Position numbers and translations under genes: made by a program
In this document: piece after piece, positions 45,910 through 55,718 of the stretch
Layout: each line of letters opens with the position of its first letter
Numbering within the stretch: position 1 is the first letter of the stretch
NCBI RefSeq assembly: GCF_021134715.1
Contig: NC_060026.1
Span: 15,429,001 to 15,493,000 of the forward strand
DNA: 64,000 nt
Direction: 5' to 3'
From: Daphnia pulex
Taxonomy: Eukaryota > Arthropoda > Branchiopoda > Diplostraca > Daphniidae
Notes under the pieces: generated by a model
Seen by the model: only the letters and a program-made list of their open reading frames with translations
The model's database searches: none
What the model was told of the DNA's origin: nothing

Positions 45910-48900
45910 ATGTTACTACTGCAGTTAATTGGTGCTGCTGCTCTTTGTTGGCTGATTATTATTATTCCGGCCCACGGTGCGTTCAACGACAGTCGTCCAG
46001 TGATTAGTACTACTTCCAACGACAGCAGGAATGCCAGACAGCGTATCAGTTTTGCAAGTGAGCCTTATTATACCAACTTTAATCCGTTCAGACCTTATTG
46101 GTTCAATAATCGCCCACCACCTTATGTTGGTAAGTGATTCATTAAACAGTTAATTAGACAAAAGACAATTTTCTATTTGGATGGTAGACACTCTGGAGGA
46201 TGTTAGGATCATCGAAGGAAGGTCTCCAAGTCGACTAGGACCTCTGACACCTCAAGTGGAAGATGAATCAAGTATGGATTAGCTCTTATTTTAGTTTATT
46301 ATGACGCGCGGGAATTTCAAATTCATTTTTTATTTTTATAAAAGATGACGTCCTTTCTGGCCGTTTTTTCAGACGGCCCGCTATGCATCGGGGCCAGCCG
46401 ACTGGCAACAGTAACGGCAACCGATTTTATTCGAAAATGAGAAACGTCAATCCGCTGTCGAATTTCATGCCCTGCGTGTCGACCAATGCCGAAGAAATGG
46501 GAATTTGCCTTCTGGCACCTGTTTGCACTTACTACGGAGGGCGATCGGTAAATTTATTCATTAATTAACTTAATTAAATTAAATTTAAAAAAAAAATATT
46601 TTTGGTTCCAGACGGGGGGAGACTGTAGGATGGGACTCACCTGTTGCGTCAGTAAGTGATTTGATTGTTTCAAAAAATTAAGTTGAATTCATTTAAAATT
46701 TTCGAATTTTGTGTGAAGATGAAATAACCAGTTGCGGACCACTGATTACGTTTAATAACACGTACTGGCAATCTCCTGCCGTGATCAGTTCGGAGAGCAG
46801 TTGCGGATTGACCGTCAAACTGGACCAATACCTCATGGAACAAAGGAAACCCGTCTGCCAAATACGGTATTTTTTTTAAATGAGGTGTGTATTCGCCGAA
46901 GGCGAATGTTACCAATTTATTGTCATAGGCATGGTAAAATACAAGAGTCACATTATTATGAAGTAGAGATAAAATAAGGATAAGAGAGGAGGATGGGAGA
47001 AGAGAGAGGGAACCGAGAGGAAAGATTAGGCAGAAGATCGAAAGTAGAACTGGAATTCTGGAAAGTGAAGCGGAGCGGCACGCGATTGAAAAACTGAGTA
47101 AAAAAGAATAAGAAGACTAAAAAAGAATAAAAGGACGCCGCTGCCGACCCCCCAGATAGACCGGTGCGACGAGATGCTGATTTGGATGTCACCAGCACCG
47201 CGAAGCAGCGGACGACTCTTACGGCCACGGTCCGGTTAAGGCGCCCGCTAGAGCCTGAGGATGAGAGCAGGGTTAAAAGCGCCAGAAATTAAGGCACGAG
47301 GGACTCATGCGAAACAAAAGAGCGGCCAAAATGCATCAACTAAGAGCACGAGTAAAGAGAATAGGAAGACTAAAAAGAATAAAAAGACGCCGCTGCCGAC
47401 CCCCCAGATAGTCCGGAGCGACGAGATGCTGATTTGGATGTCACCAGCACCGCGAAGCACCGGACGACTCTTACGGCCACGGTCCGGTTAAGGCGCCCGC
47501 TAGAGCCTGAGGATGAAAGCAGGGTTAAAGCGCCAGAAATTAGGGCACGATGGACCCATGCAAAAATGTACAGAGTACCAAGACGCAACTAAGAGAAGAA
47601 GTAAAATATAAAGAACTGGGAAAAGGTGGTGGTGGTTAAAGTCTTTTGATAGAACATAGGAATTTAACAAGCGAAGACCAAAGAATTTTGGATTGGGAGA
47701 AAGCGTCTAATGGGACTGGCCACGACAGCTTTAACTCAACCGCAGAATTAATAAGGCTGACTCTGTGTACGGCGTGGCTGGTACAGACAAACAAAATATG
47801 AGCCACATCTTCCACTTCCCCTGAAAGGCAGGGACAGAGCGGTGACGGAGACTTTTTGATTTTAAAGAGAAAGTTGTTTAAGCCGCAGTGGCCCGAGAGA
47901 AAGCTGCAGAGAAAGAAGGGTAATTTAGAGGAGGACAAAATCGAGGCGGATTCCACTGAGGGAAAGAACAAGCGGGTCTGGGCACCAGTATTTGCATTTT
48001 GCCAGGCTTCATTCCAAAGGGAAAGCATTTCTGACCGCAACAGTCTTTTCCTGTGCAGACCAAGGGGTATGCCTGCTGGAGCTTCAGACGCCAGAATTTT
48101 GGCAGAGATAACGCCAGCAACTTGTAACGACGAGGGTGGCAGAAGCGCAGCTAGGGTAGAGATGGATCTCTTTAGCACCGTTTCGATTATTTTGAGGTGC
48201 AGAGGGAGGGTGTTGGCGAGAATGAGGGCCGCGTCAGTAGACGTGGATTTGAACAGACGGCCAATGGTCAGCGCAAAAGGGCGTTGGGCGGATTTCAGGG
48301 CTGCAATTACACGCTTCCTGCGGATGGCCGAGGCCCAAACAGAGCAGTTGTATAGTATAGTGGGAATCACGGTTGTTTTATATAGAAGAGAAATTGCATT
48401 ACGCGAGAGGCCCCACGAAAGCCGACAGCATTTTAGAATAAGAAACAAAAGTTTTTTTACCGCAGCGCATTTGTTAGATATGTGGGTGTTCCAGCTGAGT
48501 TTGTCATCGATGGTTAGACCAAGGTACAGGCATGAGTGGGAACGAGCAACACATACGTTGTCAACCTTCAAGGGCAAAGACGGCAGGGTTCGTTTCGAGG
48601 AGAAGACCATGAAGACGGATTTTAAACCGTTGAAAGTAAGTTTGACCGAACGACCCCATGCTACAGAGGAATCGCACATTGCTTGAAGGTTGGCAAAAGC
48701 AGTATCATAGTTTTTGTCCATTGCACAGAGAACAATGTCATCTGCATACGCCAAAATAAGGAAGGGGAAGGGGAAACTAAGGCTTAGCAGTTCCTCTATA
48801 AGAATGTTCCAAAGAAACGGCGAGAGGGCACTGCCTTGAGGACAACCGAGCTCAGTGTTGGCAGTGAAGGTGTCCGAAGCGTTTTTCAAAATGCTTGAGC

Positions 48901-51422
48901 GAGAGCTGAGGAAGTCACCCAGAATTTTTACTAAAAACTGGGGGCAGCCTTTTTTGATCAGGCTGTTCAGAATGGCTGGGTGCCAGGTCGCGTCAAAAGC
49001 TGACTTAATGTCTAAAAAAGCACAACAAGTGACCATCTTCTTTTTTTTGTTGCCTTCGATTAACTTAATAAGAGAGAGGGAGGCCGTTTCTGTGGATAAA
49101 CCTGCCCTGAAACCATGCTGACTGGGGCTGAACCAAGAGTGCGTAGCAGCCAAAGCTTTGAGTTTAGCAAGAATGATTTTCTCAAACAGTTTAGAGAGGC
49201 TGTTGATAATACTGATTGGTCTGAAACAGTTTGGGTGAAGGTAATTCGGTTTATTGTTTTTTTTAAGGATGACGATAGAGGCGGTTTTCCAGCAATTAGG
49301 AAAGTAGCCGAGGTTAAAGCAAACCGAGAAGAGGGCCGCTAAATGGGATTTTATTAAATCGAAGGAATGGCTTAGCCAGATGGACGAGATTCCGTCCGAG
49401 CCGGCGGACTTAGAGAGGCGTACACTATCGAAGGCCTGCTTAACTTCGGAAGGGAGGACAAGAAATTCCGTAGAGGAGAGAGGTGCTTCGCAGAAGGTAG
49501 TTGAGGAGAGCAGAGCGGATTTGTGAAATGAGTCATCTGGAGGGTTAGTCGGGAAGAAGTGCGAGCTGAAGGCAGAAAGGATGTCCTTTGGGTCGGTAAT
49601 GGAAACTCCATCAATTAGTAGTTCTGAAGGATGATTGTTTACTGGGGTGGATAACGTCAACTTTTTTAACTCTCCAAAAATATCTCCGTTTAGGTTATTG
49701 GAGCAGAAGGATTTCCAGCTTTCTTTTTTACCTGCTCTTAGGGTCCTTTGGTATTCGGCTTTGAGGTGACTGTACGCGTCTCTATTCCCTTGAGAGGGAG
49801 ACTCACGGCTGAGTTTGTAGGCGACTTTCAGCTTTTTACGCAGAGACCACATCATATCGGACCACCAGGGCATCCTAGCAGGAGCTCGGGAGGGATGAAA
49901 TGGGAGTTTACTTTTCAGAGCAGCCGACTTGATAGAGTCAGTCAAATTTGCAATGAATGCTTCGATATCCTGAGGAGAAGTAAACGTCTGTACAGTACTG
50001 GGGCAAATACGGTATAAAATTACTATAAAATTGCTAAAAATATAAATTAGATTAGTTTGATCAATGTTGATACAATTTTTGTATACAGTCTGGATTTCCA
50101 GGCGTTCTCACTTGCGCAACCCAATACGGAAAGCGTTTGCAACATTGACAGTTTTCAAGTGGCCGGCGCTCTCAATAAAATTCCAATCATTTGTGGAGAC
50201 GCCAACGGACAGCACAGTATATTAATGCTAATTAATTATTTACTCCGAATAATTTAAAAATGAATTCTTAAAAAAAATTCGAAAGTGTATTTGATGCTCC
50301 CGCGAGTTTCTACCAGCGTCCAGCTGGTGATGACACTCGGCACTTCATCCTCCCCTCGCTATTGGAGGATCAAAATCGCTATGCTCCCTTGTGATTCCGA
50401 ATTCTTAGGTAAAACTTGTAATCAATTGGCCTTAAATAATTGACAAAACGAAAACTTGTTTGTTTTGTTTTGTTTTGTTTGTTTGTTTAGCGCCGGAGGA
50501 TTGCCTGCAGTATTTCACAACGTCGACGGGTTCGATCATGACTTTCAACTGGATGGACACGACCAGTCGGGCGACACGTCAACTGGCCAGTCAGGATTAT
50601 TACATTTGTTTCCGGACAGAGTTGGTCAACCGACAGGTATATTATATCAATCTCTCAACCAATTATTATTTCTATTTCACGTTTTCCTTTTTTATTCTAC
50701 AAGTGATTTAATTATTAAAATTACTTTTGTATAAATTATATTATTAGAATTAAATTAATCATTTAATAATTTCTTGGATTGAATTGTTTCAAATTTTAAA
50801 TTTTATTTTATATTTCACAGTAAAATAATCATTTTTAAAAATTGTATGATTAAAAATAATATTATTATTACTATTAGTTAATTGATAATTTAAAATAATT
50901 TATCCGGGTTGGATTTGATTGTTTCATGTTTTTCTTTTTCTTCTTTTTTTTTTTTTTTATTGTGCAGAGCAGCGGTCAAGTGGCCACGATGCTGTGCCTG
51001 TCTCACTGTCAAGTGGCCAACGGCCAGCCGTTCAGCCTTTCCGGCCGAGTGGAGGCTAGAAGCCAACGATTGGAATCCAGTTCGTGCGCCAACGATTACG
51101 TGGTATTCCCCGGCGGATTCAGTTTCCCCATGACCGAGCCGGTCAACCAACGGGATCGTTTCTGCGGAACCCTTTTGTCCCAGATGGACGAGGCCGACAC
51201 GCAACAAACCATTTGCAGTAAGTAGTATCAACTAACTCTTGTATAGCTATTATTTACGTTTATATAGTTACGTCATTCTTTTTTAAAAATTCCACAGGTA
51301 CAGCCAAACCGTTTCGATTGCTCTACCGGACGAATGGCGACGAAACGTTAACTCCGTCGTCGGACTCACCGCAGTTGGGTAACCAAGGCTTCTGTTTGAG
51401 TTTCGAACAGAAATTGACGTAA
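45910..51422 (+). CDS. Secreted CUB-like protein, tandem paralogue C (LINE in intron 5)
   Basis: Ten exons (45910-46129, 46188-46271, 46345-46547, 46612-46651, 46719-46866, 50089-50216, 50286-50408, 50491-50636, 50968-51217, 51298-51422) sum to 1467 nt, 488 residues. Signal peptide MLLLQLIGAAALCWLIIIIP, NPFRPYWFNNRPPP, cysteine module (CLLAPVCTYYGGRS, then GGDCRMGLTCCV), and a CUB-like region with CGPLITFNNTYWQSP, CNIDSFQVAGALNKIPIICG and the end FCLSFEQKL. Exon structure matches paralogue A exon for exon. Intron 5 has grown to 3.2 kb through a LINE inserted at its 5' splice site; the duplicated target keeps the donor, so the coding sequence is intact. The start chosen is the ATG before the signal peptide; the open frame extends upstream without a better ATG. 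Confidence 0.87.
46859..46870. repeat. Target-site duplication of the LINE, left copy
   Basis: CAAATACGGTAT, identical to 50004-50015. It spans the exon 5 end (CAAATACG) and the intron donor GTAT of CUB-like gene C. Confidence 0.9.
47105..47610. repeat. Two tandem ~252-bp units in the LINE 3' region
   Basis: CCGCTGCCGACCCCCCAGAT occurs at 47138 and again at 47390, a 252-base period. The copies share GACGAGATGCTGATTTGGAT, the GCACCGCGAAGCA region and GTTAAGGCGCCCGCTAGAGC. They lie between the ORF stop and the poly-A end, so the 3' UTR holds an internal tandem duplication. Confidence 0.85.
47636..50003 (-). CDS. LINE reverse transcriptase ORF, amino end missing
   Basis: At least 769 codons from the first ATG (49945), with the frame open a further ~19 codons to the insertion edge. 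Order: a linker with PWWSDMMWSLRKK, typical just after the apurinic endonuclease; reverse transcriptase with NCFRPISIINSLSKLFEKII, HGFRAGLSTETAS, FLDIKSAFDATWH, GCPQGSALSPFLWNILIEEL and the catalytic LAYADDIVLCA; a thumb region; and a carboxy-terminal CPCLSGEVEDVAHILFVC zinc-knuckle-like motif. No stop or frameshift is present, but with no endonuclease this copy is unlikely to move on its own. The long plus-strand open frame at 47856-48686 is its antisense shadow. Confidence 0.92.
50004..50015. repeat. Target-site duplication of the LINE, right copy
   Basis: CAAATACGGTAT, identical to 46859-46870. It restores the exon-end/donor sequence on the far side of the insertion. Confidence 0.9.
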
Positions 51423-51679
51423 TATGATCTATTATTATTACGCAATCCAGCAATAACGAAAGAGCGAATAACTTATTAATTTATATTCTCAGAAAAATGT
51501 ATCTCTCCCTTTTAGCGCAACCATGTTCAAAGTTTTCGTTTCAATACAAATTCTTTTTTCTCATTTCAAAACTTTGTATAGTACATGCAATATAGACACA
51601 TAGTATGAGCAACCGAATTCCACGAAATCCTTGGGCTCTCCGTCTATAGGTACCCTTTGTTTTTAACAATACCACCGGT
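51423..51679. other. 3' flank of CUB-like gene C
   Basis: AT-rich sequence with no gene, up to the left inverted-repeat arm of the Kunitz locus. Confidence 0.45.
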
Positions 51680-51900
51680 GTTATGATTTAATCTAAAGTT
51701 ATTTTTTTATGAGAAGATGTAATGAGCATTGCCCCATTTTAGCTCTCAATGTAGAAATTATCTTTTGCTTCTCCGACTAAGAGAGAAACATAAATAAACT
51801 CCGGACGTTATTCCAGACTATTTAGACATTGGATTTTTGGCGGGGCGGAGCAGGATCCATGAAAAAAACGCCCCATCAATGCCAGGCTTTTATACTCGAT
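51680..51900 (-). repeat. Inverted-repeat arm, left of the Kunitz gene
   Basis: The reverse complement reads TATAAAAGCCTGGCATTGAT, GGGGCGTTTTTT, AATCCAATGTCTA, GTCTGGAATAACGTCCGGAG, TCTCTCTTAGTCG, GGGGCAATGCTC and AATAACTTTAGATTAAATCA. The same pieces appear in order on the plus strand at 52740-52945. Both arms point outward, away from the inhibitor gene between them. Confidence 0.85.
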
Positions 51901-51934
51901 TGTGTATTCTCCTTCTGGTCAGCTAATATTATCA

Positions 51935-52526
51935 TCATTCACCAGTTTTGCCAATTACAAATATCGGGTTAATATTAAAAAGAAAAGCGAATAAAGGCAA
52001 CTGATAGCGGCTATTAGCAGCAGAAGATACTGATGGGGATGGTACGGACGGGCCGCTGGCGGAAGTCGGCGGAGTTGCAAGCGAAGTTGAGTCAGTTGAC
52101 GCATCCATCTGTTTCGTCTGCGGAACCAGGGGAGAAGGGGGGCAAGCGGCTTGACATTCTTCTTCCGTGTCGAAAAGATTCTTGGTGCCGTTGCATCCGC
52201 CGTAAACGTAAGAGGCGCAGGCCGATTCCGTTTCGTTGAACGTCCATTTCCGGATGTATCCCTTGCATTGCTTCTCGCCCGCCATCACCGGAGGCAGTGA
52301 ACAATAATCCGGTCGATTACCTGATCATCAAATCACATCCATTTAGATTCAGTGGTAGTCGTCAATTTTTTAGAATAACGGATCGTTCACCTTGGGCGAC
52401 AACCAAGCAAGTAGACAACAGCAGCAACACCTTTTAAATGCACATAAATAAAGTTAGCAACTTATTGGGGAAAACTTTTAAAAAGGGGCTACGAAAACTC
52501 ACCAAACTCAAATGCAACAATAACAT
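51935..52526 (-). CDS. Secreted Kunitz-type protease inhibitor
   Basis: Three exons (52503-52526, 52391-52430, 51935-52320) sum to 450 nt, 149 residues. Signal peptide MLLLHLSLVLLLLSTCLVVA is followed by one Kunitz domain with all six cysteines: DYC, KQC, the SAC-ASYVYGGC pair, EEC and AAC. The P1 position after the second cysteine is Lys, which predicts inhibition of trypsin-like proteases. The C1-C2 spacing is 11 and not the usual 8. After the domain comes a Ser/Thr/Pro-rich tail ending in a hydrophobic stretch (YQLPLFAFLFNINPIFVIG), possibly a membrane or GPI-type anchor. It sits between two outward-facing inverted repeats. A role against the many trypsin-like proteases of such animals is plausible but not shown. 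Confidence 0.88.
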
Positions 52527-52739
52527 GATTAAAAACTAAACTTAAGTTTCTGTGTGTATAGTTCCACTCTGTTCAACTTTTCGCAATCGAATGAATATAC
52601 GACGCTATACTGCGTCGCCAGCAGTCAATATCAAACGGCTGTGATGATTCAGAGTAATAATAATGTCCGTTCCAGTGAAAACGATCAACAGATGTGAAAG
52701 TGTCATTACAAGGGAGGTGATATATAAAGGCTAGAAACA
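52527..52739. other. Upstream region of the Kunitz gene
   Basis: Promoter side of the minus-strand inhibitor gene, inside the inverted-repeat pair. No distinct TATA box recognised. Confidence 0.4.
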
Positions 52740-52945
52740 GCAGTTGTCTATAAAAGCCTGGCATTGATGGGGCGTTTTTTGGCCGATCCGGCTCTACCCC
52801 GCCCAAAATCCAATGTCTAGTCTGGAATAACGTCCGGAGTTCATTAATTTTTCTCTCTTAGTCGTTATACACTGAGAGCTGAAATGGGGCAATGCTCCTT
52901 ATATCATCTCATATAAAATAACTTTAGATTAAATCATATAAACCC
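52740..52945 (+). repeat. Inverted-repeat arm, right of the Kunitz gene
   Basis: Plus-strand counterpart of 51680-51900, starting CTATAAAAGCCTGGCATTGA. The match ends near the AAATCATATAAACC stretch. It includes a TATA-like TATAAAAG near 52749 in each outward direction, so each arm could carry a promoter-like sequence pointing away from the inhibitor gene. Confidence 0.85.
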
Positions 52946-53391
52946 AGTACAGCGCTAAGAGTCTTATCTAAATAGAGCTGAGATAATCCGTATAGACTTT
53001 TTCTTATATTTATTATATAACCATCTGGACACCCAAAAAAGTCCTTTGCAGTTTAGTATACCAAAATTGTTTGACTCGGCGACCCCTTTATTTATTATTT
53101 GTTATTCGTCAATCGATTGAAATATAAAAGTTGGACCATTTCTCGATCGATTGAAAAGGTGTCACATATGTGAATAGGGAAACAGACGGACGCAGGCGCG
53201 GGACAGAATTGGGTCCTTATTGCTCTCCTCTCTCCTCAATCGATCCTGCTGATGTCCCTTTGTCATTTAGGCGAAATCCAATTGCTGCGCAGTTTGGCAT
53301 CAGCAGCCATCGACATCGCACAGCTCGGCACAATTTCACGACATTCACAGTTGCGTTATTCACAGTTTGCCATTGATTTATAGTCGACAAG

Positions 53392-54322
53392 ATGCCCGTC
53401 TACAAGTTGCATTACTTTAACAATCCGCGTCAGGGTCGTGCCGAATTGTCCCGGCTGATCCTCAGTCAGGCCGGCGTCGAATTCCAGGACATCCGTTTTG
53501 CCCATTGCGAATGGCCGGCCATCAAGCCCAGTAAGTTGTTCCTTTCATTCAGATTTGTGAAGTCGAAATTGATTCGAAATTTTTCTTTTTCATTGAAATG
53601 CAACAGCCACGCCCTTTGGCCATGTTCCCATCTTAGAAGTGGACGGGCGGGTGCTGGCCCAATCGAACACTATTGCCCGATACCTGGCCAAGAAACACGG
53701 TCTGGCCGGGCAGGACGAGTGGGAGGAGGCCCTGGCCGACATGTACGCCGACAACATTCACGACCTGTTGAATGGTAATACAATTATGCAATCAAATAAT
53801 TTAAAATGATGAATCCATATTTTTTATTGCGTGACCGACTGGGATTATTATGTAATAAAACAGCTGTGGCGGTGCCGTTCGTGGAAAAAGATCCTGTGAA
53901 GAAGAAGGAACTGTACCAGAATTTCATGCGGATAACCATCGCCCCTCACGTGGCCGCCGTTGAGAAACAATTGAAAAAGAACAACACGGGATATCTGGTC
54001 GGCAATCAGGTTGACACAATTTTTTAGATTTTGATATTTTCACGTCAACATCTGATCAATAAAAAGGCCAAGTCACTCCATTCTTAATGCTGCCCTACGC
54101 TTGTTTATTCTCTCCCATTTGCCCTATGTCGGTGATCAGCTGACCTGGGCGGATCTGGCGTACTACGCTTATTTCTCCGATTTCCTCGAAGTGAAATTTG
54201 GCAGCGCCTTCTTGAAAGCGGCGCCACGTTTAAAAGCCCTGATCGATCGCGTCAAAGCTCTGCCCAACGTTCAAAAGTGGACGGCCTATCGGGACGCGAC
54301 CTACCCGGAGGATAAAGAATAA
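53392..54322 (+). CDS. Sigma-class glutathione S-transferase
   Basis: Four exons (53392-53530, 53607-53774, 53864-54009, 54140-54322) sum to 636 nt, 211 residues, the usual length. The amino-terminal thioredoxin-like domain starts MPVYKLHYFNNPRQGRAELS with the catalytic Tyr near residue 8, then FGHVPILEVDG with the cis-proline and QSNTIARYLAKKHGL with the glutathione-binding QS pair. The helical domain has GYLVGNQ joined to LTWADLAYYAYF and ends YPEDKE. The class also includes prostaglandin D synthase and S-crystallins; in arthropods it handles lipid peroxidation products and conjugates reduced glutathione in the cytosol. The last exon uses a GATCAG acceptor to keep NQ|LTW. An AATAAA polyadenylation signal follows at once. 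Confidence 0.93.
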
Positions 54323-54325
54323 ATC

Positions 54326-54331
54326 AATAAA
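54326..54331 (+). promoter_or_regulatory. Polyadenylation signal of the GST gene
   Basis: AATAAA four bases after the stop codon; a second AATAAA overlaps the stop itself. Such a close signal implies a very short 3' UTR, unless a later signal is used. Confidence 0.6.
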
Positions 54332-54904
54332 ATACGACCCTGATGATTAATTAATCATATTATATCAATATTTATCGTCTTGTAATTTATCGTTAGAAAT
54401 TGGCGTATTAAATCCTGACCCAAATATCCAATTACTAATTCAATCACCACGTTTATAATAATTGTCACCTGTCATATACACACGCCACAATAAAGTAAAT
54501 GCACAATAATAATTAATAAACAAGCTATCTATAAATGACTAATTAAATAATTCGTTCGTACTTATTATATCACATGAAATAAGACTACCGTTTCAAAGTT
54601 GAATTCCATTAAAAACCTGTTTCCGGACAGTACTTTAATTGCCGTAAAATAATCGGCGATGACTGAGAATTTTCGTGCCAGAAAATCAATTTTGAGTTTG
54701 CAAATTCATTCAAATTTGTAATTCAAATTTATTCACCCAAAAATGTGTTACGTCGATCTGCACCGATACATTTAATCACGCTGGCATGATGAGATAAGTT
54801 ACTGTTGAATCCTCCCCCCCCCCCCCGGAGTTTCATGTTTTTTAAAGCGGAATTTCAAAAAATTTAATTATTATTTTAAATCTGGCAATTGAATTAAGTT
54901 TATC
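54332..54904. other. Spacer with poly-C run
   Basis: No gene. A run of about 13 C at 54818-54830. Confidence 0.45.
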
Positions 54905-55718
54905 GAGTTCCTTTTTCCTTGACTTGATTTTTCAGATGGACGCGTGAATTTGTCTGATAGGCAAACCTTTAAAGAGCATGTAACTGTGAATAAATCTTGA
55001 AAAAATCCCAAACCCTATAAATGAATCAAATGAATTGGACGGGAATGAATTTTCTCCCATTTGAAGGCCTCCCGCCTTTTTTGTAAATCTGCTGGCAAAC
55101 AAAATTAGTTTTTTTTTTGTAACGTCTAGAGTTTTACGAATAGAATTTACAAACTTTATGTGTGTATTTCGTAAGTCTAGTTGCATGTACCATGTACAGT
55201 TAAATTGTCGTAAAGAAATGCCCATCACCCCTTAATGAATTAAATCGAATGAATTTTCTGCCCTTTCCCCTTGAAATTAGTTTTTTTAGTCCCCTGCCCT
55301 TGATTTTAGAGATAGATTTTAGATGATTTTTTCTGGACGAGTGCACAACTTAAATTTGAATTCATCAGTAAAAAATTATTTCAAAATTGGAATCCATAAA
55401 GGAATTAGAGGCAAATGAATCTAGTCCAACCTGCCTTTGGAAAAACAATCAAAATTTTTTTTTGCTGGTCACGTCTAGAGTTTTGCAAATAGAAACTTAA
55501 ACTTGGTCTGTGTGTTTAGTAAGTGTAATTGCATCCAGTCAATTTTTGATACAGAAATGTCTACCTCTAAATCAATTCGTTCCACCCAACTGAAAAAATT
55601 CCCCTCCCCAAATGTTTCTTCTCATTTTTTCTTCCCTTTCCCCTTGAAATTTCCTTCCCCAAAATTTCGTGTCGACATATCAAACAAAAATGTTTCGTTT
55701 TGCCGATGAAGTTGAACC
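54905..55718 (-). repeat. C1q-gene 3' flank repeat, copies 3a and 3b in tandem
   Basis: Downstream of the protease-C1q fusion gene the flank element is present twice. GTCTAGAGTTTTACGAATAG occurs near 55125 and GTCTAGAGTTTTGCAAATAG near 55479, each followed by a GTGTGTTTAGTAAGT-like or GTGTATTTCGTAAGT-like stretch and a poly-pyrimidine CCCTTCCCCTTGAAAT piece. The other C1q genes show one copy. Confidence 0.7.

Larger units (their letters stand above)
46871..50003 (-). mobile_element. 5'-truncated non-LTR retrotransposon (LINE)
   Basis: About 3.13 kb inserted in reverse orientation between perfect 12-bp target duplications. The T run at 46871-46877 is the complement of a short poly-A tail. The reading frame runs open from the right edge to 47636 without a stop, but begins after where the endonuclease domain would lie, so the element is 5'-truncated, as is usual for target-primed reverse transcription. 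Reverse transcriptase motifs place it in the Jockey/R1/LOA/I range of LINE clades; the exact clade is not resolved. The exact target duplication and open frame point to a recent insertion. Confidence 0.93.

Noticed and set aside
47856-48686. 276-codon plus-strand open frame
   Set aside because: Antisense shadow of the LINE reverse transcriptase; no motif, and RT motifs are clear on the other strand.
52033-52304. Open frames on both strands over the Kunitz exon
   Set aside because: Only one frame keeps the six-cysteine Kunitz pattern and joins to the signal-peptide exons.
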